NCBI RefSeq assembly: GCF_000485595.1
Contig: NW_014577439.1
Location: 218,341-248,589 of the forward strand
Source: Priapulus caudatus
Lineage: Eukaryota; Priapulida; Priapulimorpha; Priapulimorphida; Priapulidae
Length of the DNA stretch: 30,249 nucleotides
Direction of reading: 5' to 3'
The position numbers and the translations under genes were made by a program. Below are positions 10,695 through 19,663 of the stretch, one piece after another (the stretch's first letter is position 1; the number at the start of each line of letters is the position of its first letter). A model generated the notes under the pieces. The model was not told where the DNA came from. It saw nothing but the letters and a program-made list of their open reading frames with translations, and did no database searches.

Positions 10695-10933
10695 CACAAT
10701 GCACCATAAAACAGGAGTTTCAAGCACGTGCTTTGTATCAACCAATGGGATTTGGGAGGTATGCAGGCACTATAGGCATAGCTGCGAGTTAATCAAACTT
10801 TTGTCGTTAGTTTTAAAACATTTTTTAATAATATTTCTAATGGTGATTGAACCATGAAACTTTTTATGTAGCGTAATTTTAACCTAAATTAACTGAAAAT
10901 AACACTAGAACCTAGAGTAAACGATCCCTTTAA

Positions 10934-11641
10934 GTTATGTGACTGTGAGATGTTTCCAGTTTTAAAAAAAAGTTATTTTTTTCAACGGTAGGCCCCTACT
11001 TGGTTCATATTTTACTTTAGTGTTACACATGTTCTCAGTTAATCATTACTTCGGAATGACTTACCTCGCCAAGTGACCTCTTGAACTTACTGTTATATGA
11101 ACTGTGTTGACCTGACATCTCCTTAAAGTTGGTAAAAAATGGGCTTAATATGGAGCACGAACCACGTGCAATTTCTCAATGGCTTCGCCTTTCGCACTCG
11201 TAAACAGACCCACATGCACTAACATCAGCCACTGTGACATCAGCTAACATCGACTGCAATAGCTGCAAATCCAGCCGCCCACGTAGGTTACTCGTAAGGG
11301 ATGTCTGTCATTATGAATGAAGACGAGAAAATGCCTATATATAATTACATTGAGTTTAGTTATGCAAGAATAGAAATGTAAATATGTGACATGCAAAATT
11401 CCCCAAGTAAAGTAGGTTCGACCCAATTATGTACGAATAGTAATACCCGTAGCCATGGCTTTCTCGCTTTTTATTCAGTTACTGGTTTATTCAGTTTTTA
11501 TTTGGTTATTGGTCGGCGGTCGGTTTTAGTGGCACAGCTGTTCCCTTGTCTCGTGTCTAGGCAGAGGAAAGCAGTGTTGTTGACGTGGCTTTACGTAAAG
11601 TAGTTTGTTAAGTTTAATTTGTTTTTACCATATAAATCAAA
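10934..11641. other. Upstream region of the TMED gene
   Basis: No coding exon or repeat family recognised. The TMED start codon follows at 11642. The promoter presumably lies here, but I see no clear TATA box at a convincing distance. Confidence 0.4.
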
Positions 11642-14062
11642 ATGCTATACAATATGAATACAGCCACAAATAGAGTCTTGTGTTTAGTGTTTTTTAGTAT
11701 GACTATAAGCTTAGGATCTGGTTTATACTTCCACATTGGTGAGACCGAACGGAAGTGTTTCATCGAAGAGATACCCGAGGAAACTGTCATCACAGGTTCG
11801 TGAAGAAACAAAATTAATTCATCGTGTCACTTTTAAAACATTTAAATATCATCTATACATTTACATGTATCACGGAGTGATACGGATATGGCAGTCTGGA
11901 GGACACATCAGCCAATCATGCGTCGTAATACTCGTATGTGTGGGTTTAGCACGTGTCGTCTGCACCAGTCTGGCACTGTAACCGAACCCAAGCCTAGTTT
12001 AGCACCCCAGATTTAATAGTTTAGTATGCCTACATAATATGCGAAAACGTATTGTTGGGGTGCCAAACTATCCTTGATCCAATCATTGTTAGTATTGTTA
12101 CATTATTTGTTGTATTATGCTGGATGATGACTGGATCAAACATGCCTTCAATTATTATTTGCAATATCGTATAAATTCTCTGTCATTCCTTAATAGTTAA
12201 TTGCCTAACAAGCAGGTCTTAATTTCCAGCTTTTTTTAAACTTTTCTGTCAGCTGCGAAGCGACCTCATCCCTTTTGTTTTTGTTCATGGATGTAATTAT
12301 TCTGTTAGATGGTGCTGAATAAACATAGCTATGGCTATCTATCTATCTGCATAGTACCTACCGATCTACCGACCTATCTGCTTTCCTACATACATGCACG
12401 CTTGCCTGTCTACCTATCTGTCTGCCTGCCTGCCTGTCTACTTAACTACCTACCTACCTACTTGCCTCCCTACCTATCTATCGACCTATCTATCTACGCG
12501 TTGTCCTGCAGGTAACTGCAAGGTGCAGGTGTACGACAGGAATGTTAACGACTACCTGCCTACCTGCCTACCTACCTAGTACCTACCTACTTCCTCCCTA
12601 CCTATCTATCGACCTATCTATCTATTTATTAACATCCATCTACGCGTTGGCCTGCAGGTAACTACAAGGTGCAGGTGTACGACAGGAACGTTAATGACTA
12701 CCTGCCGTCGAGCCCCGGCATCGGCATGCACGTCGAAGTGCGCGACCCCGACGACAAGATCGTCCTCTCGAAGGTGTACAGCTCGGAGGGTCGCGTCACC
12801 TTCCAGTCGCACACGCCGGGCGAGCACGTCATCTGTCTCATGTCAAACTCCTCGCAGTGGTTCGGCGGCGGCCAGCTGGTACGTACGGCGCTTAGTAACA
12901 ATCTGAGTAGGCGATCGCCTGCGCGCGCCAAGATCGCGTCGTTGTTTGTCGAGAAATGACGCGCGTGGAATTGTTTCTGCGCCCGCTTTGTCGTTATATG
13001 GATGTGGTCCTGATTAACCCTGTATGCTGTCGGAATAAGAAAGGGTGTAAAGTGTTACGTGATGTATTTCATATGTAGTCTTCGTGTATTGTACTCACTA
13101 ATAGTAATAGAGTGTAAATACTATATATACTCCATATTCGGGTTTTATCACGTGTTTATGTTAATGTTTTAGGTTCTTTCAGTGTGCTATAAGCAGATAA
13201 ACATGGTAGTGTTTGCATTTTTGTGTCTTGCCTCATGTTATAAGCAGGGGAACCTGTTTATGTTCAGGTTTTAGCATCTTGTAGCACATTATAAGCAGGT
13301 AAACATGTTTGCATTTTTGCATCTTGCAGTGTGCTATAAGCAGGAAAACGTGTTAATGTTTGCACTTTTGCATCTTGCAGCGAGTACATCTGGACATTCA
13401 GGTTGGGGAGCATGCTGTGGACTATGGCCAGGTGGCAGAGAAGGAGAAGATGTCCGAACTGGAGCTGCGTATCCGGCAGCTGCTGGAGCAAGTCGAACAG
13501 ATCACGAAAGAACAGAACTACCAGCGAGTAAGCCGCCACTTACGCGTTACACGCTCCCTGCATTATGAATCTTTTATTTTAATCGCAGTTACATGTATGG
13601 GTATATGTATATATATTATATGTAAGGTTTGATGTGCAGGCTAACGTAGAGAAAAATTAAATGGGCTGAATCTGTGTTCTGATAACGATTCATTGCAGTG
13701 CTGGTTCTTCGTCAGTGCCATTTACATCGACCGCTCGCAGTGATCATTCTTATTCTCAAGTTTCTGATGATCGCTTGTTGATTGCAGTATTGCGACGAGC
13801 GTTGTTTACAATAATTTTCCTCAGTGTGATGTAAAGACGATTGATTCTGACACTAACTTGTACAAAGTAGCATAACGGTGAGCCTTTCTGATGTCCCCTC
13901 ATTTTGTTTCAGTATCGCGAGGAGCGTTTCCGGCAGACGAGTGAGAGCACGAACCAGCGAGTGCTGTGGTGGTCTGTCGTGCAGACGTGCATTCTCCTGC
14001 TCACTGGATTCTGGCAGATGAGACACCTCAAGAGCTTCTTCGAGGCAAAGAAGCTTGTGTAG
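11642..14062 (+). CDS. TMED9: p24 family cargo receptor, TMED4/9 (alpha) class, complete
   Basis: Four exons, 11642-11795, 12658-12878, 13381-13527 and 13913-14062, splice in phases 1, 0, 0 to give 223 aa, close to vertebrate TMED4/9 (about 227-235). An in-frame stop at 11633 fixes the start ATG. Residues 1-27 form a signal peptide ([16 protein letters not shown]). The GOLD domain follows ([27 protein letters not shown], then [27 protein letters not shown]), with a probable N-glycosylation site at NSS. Exon 3 and the start of exon 4 are a coiled coil ([18 protein letters not shown] to [10 protein letters not shown]). A single TM helix ([18 protein letters not shown]) precedes a cytosolic tail ending FFEAKKLV, with the FF motif and a KKxx COPI/COPII sorting signal. 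It cycles between ER and Golgi as a type I protein. TMED4 and TMED9 are vertebrate duplicates, so the symbol stands for the class. Every intron carries duplicated 3' splice sites. Confidence 0.95.
12335..12640. repeat. (CCTA)n/(ATCT)n tetranucleotide tract with a duplicated acceptor-exon segment
   Basis: Irregular ACCT/ATCT repeats fill the end of TMED intron 1. A 66-bp segment at 12495-12560 nearly repeats 12641-12706: the acceptor TGCAG, then GTAACT.CAAGGTGCAGG and on to CTACCTGCC. Flanking tetranucleotide sequence is shared too, so the event looks like a ~146-bp tandem duplication containing the real 3' splice site and the first ~50 nt of the exon. The upstream copy would encode the same ~16 residues, then run into the repeat. 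Confidence 0.9.
13170..13380 (+). repeat. 45-51 bp tandem repeat ending in the exon 3 acceptor of TMED
   Basis: ATAAGCAG recurs at 13189, 13240, 13291 and 13336 (spacing 51, 51, 45). Between copies are T-rich stretches ending in acceptor-like GCATCTTGTAG (13274), GCATCTTGCAG (13319-13329) and the true GCATCTTGCAG (13370-13380). Thus at least one full decoy 3' splice site lies 51 bp upstream of the real one. Confidence 0.85.
13781..13806 (+). repeat. Decoy copy of the TMED exon 4 acceptor
   Basis: ATTGCAG|TATTGCGACGAGCGTT at 13781 resembles the genuine TTTCAG|TATCGCGAGGAGCGTT, whose exon starts at 13913. In the 16 exon bases 14 match. It is 125 bp upstream of the true site. Confidence 0.6.
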
Positions 14063-15436
14063 CGCCCCCTACGTCATCGTTTGTCGTCGTCGCGGAAACC
14101 CACGTTGGTAGGCCCTCGGAGTGCGACGAGGTTTCATAGCTGCAATCTTAGGGTTTAAAGGTCAAGGCCAAAGGTTTAAGCAACAACTTGCCATCTGGTA
14201 GCTTTGTGTGTGGGGGGGAGGGGGGATTGTTTCCTGCTTGCTCTCATATTCCTGTTCATCCCTAGATCTTTTTGTACAATATTAGTGCCATTAGGGTGTT
14301 GGTCGATTTCCTAGGATATCGTATCTTTGTCACTTGAAATGCAGCCAACTGTTGTCGCTTGATGTAAACAGGAGTAAGATAATGACAGATTATTTAATAT
14401 CAATTACACTGTAATTAGCTTACTCCTGGAGGTAAAAAAATGAATTCCTTTTTTCGCTGTTCACGTCTTGACTCTAGTGTGACCTACGGTTAACAATGCG
14501 TGGCCATCAGGGGGGGTAAGTGTTCATATTGTGTGGAGAACACAGACAAAACATTAGACGTTAGGGATTACTGCTCAGTGTCGTTTTGTCTTCATTGCTG
14601 TTTGATTAGAAGTGTTCAGAAGTGTTCATCAGAAAGCTGGTACATGTATGGGTCTGGCATTTAAACCATCTCTCAATTGACATCATAATTGAGAATGGTC
14701 GCACATAGGGATATTCGGGTTGGAGTGGATATTTATTCATGTTAGCGAAGGTGAATTTTTAATGTTCCTATTAGGTACCGTAATGGTAATGCGTGAAGTA
14801 TTTCCTATTGTTTCTTTTTCTATTTAGAAGATGGGCAATGATGATGGTGAAATTGTTGACAGCTGCTGTGTTTCAGGCTACCATAAATGTTGATGATATT
14901 CTGAATAACTACATTTCTGAAAAACTGGTTCTGTTGATGATATCAAAAAGTTTGTGCGAGAAATTTGCACAGCTGACTAAAGAATTCAGCAGTGTTGCAG
15001 GTATTCTATAAAGCTCACAGCAGAGTCGGAGCGATCCAGGGAAATCTTTGAGTTGTGTCTAAGCAAAATCTTGTGAAGGAAACAATGGCATCTGTTAAAG
15101 ATCTGGATAGGATTGGTTCATGTTTTGTTTGGTGGTATGGATTAATGGTGAATAAGGGAATACTAAAAGAAAAGTTCTACTTTTGCTATCTTAAATTGTA
15201 TTGGTATGCATAATTTATAAAACGTGATCGCAAAGCAGCTTTAGCACCATTTCATGACTGTATTCACATCTAGATGGCACTAGTGGCCCAGTGGTCGTCT
15301 TGGATGCGTGTAAAAATTTCCTTTTTGTACAAGAATTAGGCGTTTGATTTTTAGCTAGTTCAAAGTAGATACCCATTCCGACACTCATATCAAATAATTC
15401 ACTCAATTCATCAATAAAATGGTCTTTTTTAATAAA
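14063..15436 (+). other. TMED 3' untranslated region and downstream DNA
   Basis: No other gene is recognised. AATAAA hexamers at 15413-15418 and 15431-15436 are plausible polyadenylation signals, making a 3' UTR of about 1.35 kb. An open stretch at 14820-15011 bordered by AG sites is unsupported. Confidence 0.45.
15413..15436 (+). terminator. Candidate polyadenylation signals for TMED
   Basis: Two AATAAA motifs, followed by T-rich DNA. The opposing NIT gene has its own signal on the other strand at 15551-15556, so the two transcripts would end tail to tail about 120 bp apart. Confidence 0.4.
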
Positions 15437-15550
15437 ATGTATAATGTTATGATATGTCGCAAACTATTTCACTTTTCCAGGACTTACAGAAACAACATGA
15501 CAGTTCATTATTGTACTGAAACTGAACTATTGTACCATTAATGGTATAAT

Positions 15551-15556
15551 TTTATT
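15551..15556 (-). terminator. Polyadenylation signal for the minus-strand NIT gene
   Basis: AATAAA on the minus strand lies 175 bp past the stop codon of the NIT gene. Confidence 0.5.
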
Positions 15557-15730
15557 GAGAATAAATTTTAATAGAAGGAATGATATTAATTACTAATAAT
15601 TGTAATATCTGTGACAGTATTAGCTATGACTTGAAACTGAAATCCAACAAATCTCAGATGCTCGTAAATTGGTTAGTTAAAATGTTACCCAATGAAATGT
15701 CTTTTTAACGGAAAACTCTTTAGCCAATGC

Positions 15731-18175
15731 TCAAGACTTGGAAGTGGAAGCGTCAAATTGAGTGCCTCGCTTTTTGCCCTCAGCTTTTAGGTAGTTATAG
15801 AACATCTGTATTCTATGCACAATCAATATCAGAAGAGTGAGCAGTATCGGCCAGAGAAGTAGGGCGAACACTATCAGAATTGCGCCGGCTACAACAGCCC
15901 TGTGCAATTGTTTTCTGTGAGAGCCTTCTGTCATCTCCAGTAGAGTGTGCTCACCGAGGCGTACTGCGGCTTCGCTCAGAATTTCAATGTACTCTGTCAT
16001 GTTGCCAAACCACCAGAGGGCTCGTTCCGTACTTGGCTGCCGCCACTTGTTCTCTAAGATGTTTTTGTGCATACTGAAATGTAATTATGAAGTATTCATT
16101 ATTAAGACCTGTCCTTTTGATGTGTGTGCATGCGTGCGTGTGCGAGTGCGCGTGCGTGAGTGCGTGCGTGGTGTTTCCTTTCTTCAGCATCCTTAAATGG
16201 TCTTCTTTCATGCCCTTCAGAGCTTGGCCTCATTATATTGTGATATTGTGAGAAATATCATGCTTGGTAGTAATTCAAAGGTAGGTCTACGTCAACGTCT
16301 GCATGTATATAAGACGCAGTGAGACTGTAATGCGTACTTGATTATGGTTTTCTGAAGCGTAGATTCTGTCAACATGTGATACTCTGCTTTCTCGAATTCA
16401 CTGTGGTAGTCTGCAGCCATAGAAAGGTAGAACTTGCCAAGTGTTTCTTCTCTATGGTAGGTCGTCAACCCGGACTGTGTTAGATTTCCTAAAAGAAAGA
16501 TAAATATGATGATGATACGTGTTATGCTAATGTCAATGTATGACTCTTACGTGTATAACATAGCTTCTGTAACTTTTCAACAGCAACGTTGGACATGCAG
16601 CATCATACTTGCAGCATATAACATCCTTGTATAGCAAGTTGCATCCTTCAAGAGCATGCAACATCTTTCTATTGCATACAACATTTATGTATTACATCGA
16701 ATTGACATGAATTACATGGCGTTGTACAGCTATGGTTTTGTACAAAAACGGCATAGTTCAACCGGAGATTAACAGTATCAATCGCGCAGTACACACTGCA
16801 GTAAAAAGATCGTAGTACGTTCCCTGAACCTCACATCGTCTACCGAGTCGAGATATTAATTATTATTGGAGATGCTGTCGACAAAAAATGCTATTCAGCA
16901 CCAACGAACGACGTCACCGACGCGGCGTGACTAGAGTGACGTCACGAAGCGTCGCGTGTAGAACTACCTCGTAACCTCGTAAATATTAGTCTTCAGAGTC
17001 CAAGGGACTATATCGAAAATGGAAAGAGACGAAGTTGATCAAATAGACTGATCACCACGCGGTAGAAAACTCTCGAGTTTGCAACCTAACTACCAACACG
17101 TGGAGCGACGTTCGTTACCGTTCGTGAAGAACTACCAACGCGGGGAACGACGTTCGTTACCGCTCGCGAAGAACTACCAACGCGTAGAACGACGTTCGTT
17201 ACCACTCGCGAAGAACTACCAACGCGTAGAACAACGTTCGTTACCACTCGCGAAGAACTACCAACGTGTAGAACGACGTTCGTTACCGCTCGCGAAGAAC
17301 TACCAACGCGTGGAACAACGTTCGTTACCGCTCGTGAAGAACTACCAACGAGGGGAACAACGTTCGTTACCGCTCGCGAAGAACTACCAATGCGGGGAAC
17401 GACGTTCGTTACCGCTCGGGAAGAACTACCAACGCGGGGAACAACGTTCGTTACCGCTCGCAAAGAACTACCAGTGCGGGGAACAACGTTTGTTACCACT
17501 CGTGAAGAACTACCAACGCGTAGAACGACGTTCGTTACCGCTCGCGAAAAACTACCAACGCGGAGAACAACGTCCGTTACCGCTTGGGAAGAACTACCAA
17601 CGCGGTGAACAACGTTCGTTACCGCTCGCGAAGAACTACCATTGCGGGGAACGACGTTCGTTACCGCTCGCAAAGAACTACCAACGAGGGGAACGACGTT
17701 CGTTACCACTCGCGAAGAACTACCAACGCGTAGAACAACGTTCGTTACCACTCGCGAAGAACTACCAATGCGTAGAACAACGTTCGTTACCGCTCGCGAA
17801 GAACTACCAACGCAGGGAACGACGTTCGTTACCGCTCGCGAAGAACTGCGATCCGACGGCTCGCTCGCCGCTCGTGTGCTCCTTGCTGTTCATCAGCAGA
17901 TAGAAGGCGAGCATCTCCTTCCACGCCCACCGCGTCTCGCCCGGAGGATCGTGCGCCATGTCTTCGACGTAGCCGAGCAGCTTCGTCTGCACGTCCGCGC
18001 AGAATCCGGCTTCCTGCGACGCCAGAAGCAGACGAGTGCGGTGGCGCGTGATGTGCGACTGCAGCGCCGCCTGGCTGCGAAAATTTTCGTCCTCATCGTG
18101 TGCGCGCGGCCAGTCTTCGATGCCGAGTAAGGTCGCGTCCGTCTTGGAGTACGCCGCTTGCAGTAGCCTCTCAAC
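15731..18175 (-). CDS. NIT-domain membrane protein without a visible catalytic domain, 5' partial
   Basis: Exons 18175-17833, 16488-16338 and 16073-15731 splice with matching phases (1, then 2) into 278 residues plus stop. The ectodomain carries nitrate/nitrite-sensing (NIT) domain hallmarks: TDATLLGIEDWP, HRTRLLLASQEAGF, WAWKEMLAFYLLMNSKE, ERAVGSQFFASG, then NLTQSG..TTY and WWFGNMTEYIEILSEAAVRLG. NIT domains bind nitrate or nitrite in bacteria, and in animals they commonly precede receptor guanylate cyclases. Here one long TM segment (AVVAGAILIVFALLLWPILL and on) is followed by only ~28 cytosolic residues and a stop, so no kinase-homology or cyclase domain is present. An N-terminal TM or signal exon is missing and should lie right of 18175, near the assembly gap. 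Exon 1 is much GC-richer than exons 2-3 and could belong to the paralogue across the gap. Ligand and function are unknown. Confidence 0.72.
16120..16172. repeat. (TG)n-like microsatellite
   Basis: A TGCGTG/TGTG-rich run in the last intron of the minus-strand NIT gene. Confidence 0.85.
16489..17087 (-). other. Intron of the NIT gene outside the minisatellite
   Basis: No exon recognised. A loose run of short GCAACATC/GCATACAACAT repeats lies around 16590-16700. The rest is unassigned. Confidence 0.6.
17088..17843 (-). repeat. 18-copy, 42-bp minisatellite copied from the NIT 5' splice site
   Basis: Eighteen 42-bp units start at the donor of the NIT exon and extend into the intron. On the minus strand each unit carries the exon end and donor, TTCTTCGCGAGCG|GTAACG or a close variant. 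The boundary shared with the real exon is AGTTCTTCGCGAGCGGTAAC. GGTAAC is kept in all 18 units. Because 42 is a multiple of three, the array stays open in several frames and produces apparent proteins of 274 aa (plus) and 221 aa (minus) that I regard as artefacts. Confidence 0.95.
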
Positions 18176-18462
18176 CTAGCACGACGACATCGTCAACAAA
18201 GTAGATAGATGTACCAAGTCAAAAAAACACAAGTATAAACACGGTAATGTAACCTGCAGCGACGTGAGTCGGCACACTTAGAGACGGCTACTACTCGCAG
18301 AGTACGATAATACCCTGCATGGGCACATATACTATACTACTATATATATACTATATATTACTGAAACGTACGTGTAGGGCGTATGCACAAGGCGGCCTAT
18401 AACAGTGCGCCAGGCCTGCTCCCTTATTGCGAGTGTACTACAGACTTTGTTGACTAATTGCT

Positions 18463-18487
18463 NNNNNNNNNNNNNNNNNNNNNNNNN
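18463..18487. other. Assembly gap (25 N)
   Basis: A run of 25 Ns, probably a nominal gap of unknown true size. It lies between two oppositely oriented NIT gene fragments and directly beside a 47-bp tandem repeat, both of which hinder assembly. Confidence 1.
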
Positions 18488-18690
18488 GTGGCGTTGCTGA
18501 GTAAAGGGTTGACTACACAGCTGCACAGCTACAGGTGGCGTTGCTGAGTAAAGGGCTGACTACACAGCTACACAGCTACAGGTGGTGTTGCTGAGTAAAG
18601 GGCTGACTACACAGCTACACAGCTACAGGTGGCGTTGCTGAGTAAAGGGCTGACTACACAGCTACACAGCTACAGGTGGCGTTGCTGAGT
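18488..18690. repeat. 47-bp tandem repeat next to the gap
   Basis: Units start GTGGCGTTGCTGAGT at 18488, 18535, 18582, 18629 and 18676 (last partial), nearly identical. They lie at the end of the intron before the plus-strand NIT exon. Each unit ends CTACAG|GTGGCG, an acceptor-like AG before GT, as at the real ACAG|GTCAGC, but the similarity is too short to claim descent. More copies are likely inside the gap. Confidence 0.95.
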
Positions 18691-18714
18691 GTCTGCTCGT
18701 TGTTTCGTTGACAG

Positions 18715-19292
18715 GTCAGCTGCCACGTCACGCGTGGCTACAGTTCCGCAGCAGCCGCGCGAAACACCACCAACTCCTCCACCAGGCGTCGCTGCTCTCG
18801 GCGCGTGCCGACAGATTCTACAACCATCACCAGGGGTCGCTACTGCGCACGAGCATCGAGCGTTATGGCGGCATCGTCGCAGCAAACGCTGCGCTGGCGC
18901 CGGACCTGGTGACGGCGCAGCACTTCCTTCAGCTGTTCAGCGCCTACATGACCAGCCTGCACCAGCTGGAGGAACCGTTGACCCTCGACCTGAACGCGAG
19001 TCACCTTGAGGTGGATCAGGCGCGCAACACTCGCGAATATTCCAGCCTGTTGCTCATCATCGCAGTGCTGCTCCTCTGGAGCATCATCATCATTATGACG
19101 CGGCAGCTGCTGGAGATGACGGGACTGTTCAGACTCGGACAGAGGCTCGTGAGGGTGGCCAGCTCGTTGTTCGACCTCTCAACACTAGGGGGCACCGAGG
19201 AGAAGGCGTTCTCTACCGAGCCAAATCAGGACGTGAGAGGAGGCGGCGCGAGAGTCAACGCTGGGTTCGAAGATTCCAGAATGAGATTCTAA
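18715..19292 (+). CDS. C-terminal half of a second NIT-domain membrane protein, 5' partial
   Basis: One large exon starts after GTTGACAG in phase 1 and runs 191 residues to a TAA. It is collinear with exons 2-3 of the minus-strand NIT gene and shares its phase-1 start, the point following ERAVGSQFFASG there. Matches include FYNHHQGSLLRTS, a central ..FLQLFSAYMTSLHQLE stretch equivalent to FGNMTEYIEIL, and one TM helix (YSSLLLIIAVLLLWSIIIIM). The cytosolic tail is about 68 residues, ending in GFEDSRMRF, with no recognisable catalytic domain. The family match is weaker than for the minus-strand copy and rests largely on collinearity and intron phase. The NIT N-terminal half must lie upstream, in or left of the gap, unless the GC-rich exon at 17833-18175 is its misoriented partner. 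Possible N-glycosylation at NAS before the TM. Confidence 0.6.
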
Positions 19293-19657
19293 CGGCGAGA
19301 GCTTTGCAGTCTGTTTTTAAGAATTATTTTGTTTAGAAGGTGGGGAAATCATCACTATTCATTTGGGTGAGATAACCACACTCTTAATATATTCAACCCT
19401 TGCCGATTGTTAGACCTGTCCAGTTAGACTAGCGTATACATGGCGTTCACGAATGCATGCAAAAATCCGGGGCCAAAATGTCGACTTGGTGACACTTCCT
19501 CACCAAGCAGCGTTTTTTGAATTCCGCTATCACAACGCTGATTGGCTATCCATTTGAGGTACCTGTGAGTCACTCCAGACTGATGAGTGCACTGGGAAGG
19601 AGGTTGGGAATACTAGCTGGTATGAGAGCTGATGGAAAAATTATTGTGTAAAATTTT

Positions 19658-19663
19658 AATAAA
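19658..19663 (+). terminator. Polyadenylation signal for the plus-strand NIT gene
   Basis: AATAAA about 365 bp after the stop codon, followed by a GTG-rich stretch (TATTCTGTGCG) resembling a downstream element. Confidence 0.5.

Larger units (their letters stand above)
10296..10798. mobile_element. Mutator-like MITE with perfect 9-bp target duplication
   Basis: TAATCAAAC occurs at 10296-10304 and at 10790-10798. Between them is a 485-bp element starting ACTCGCAGCTAT and ending with its complement. The inverted repeats extend about 65 bp, with shared blocks GCCTGCATACCTCC and AATCCCATTGGTTGATACAA. The interior carries a tRNA-like segment (about 10440-10500), oligo-A/T tracts and a TTAGGG run (10664-10694). 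No transposase is encoded. Confidence 0.92.
9827..10933. mobile_element. TTAA-targeted DNA transposon derivative (Kolobok/piggyBac-like), non-autonomous
   Basis: TTAA at 9827-9830 and at 10930-10933 flanks 9831-10929. The termini are imperfect inverted repeats: AGGGATAGTATACTCT on the left, and AGGGATCGTTTACTCT when the right end is read in reverse. There is no transposase frame. About 485 bp of its length is a nested Mutator-type MITE at 10305-10789. TTAA duplications are shared by piggyBac and Kolobok; the AGGG start is unlike the CCC typical of piggyBac, so Kolobok is slightly favoured. Confidence 0.75.

Noticed and set aside
14820-15011. Open stretch with an upstream TTTAG and internal TTTCAG, looking like an exon
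   Set aside because: It is in the probable TMED 3' UTR, with no family match and no partner exon in a compatible phase.
17079-17903. A 274-residue repeat protein on the plus strand and a 221-residue one on the minus strand
   Set aside because: Both are translations of the 42-bp intronic minisatellite, open only because 42 is divisible by three. No start context, splice logic or family supports them.
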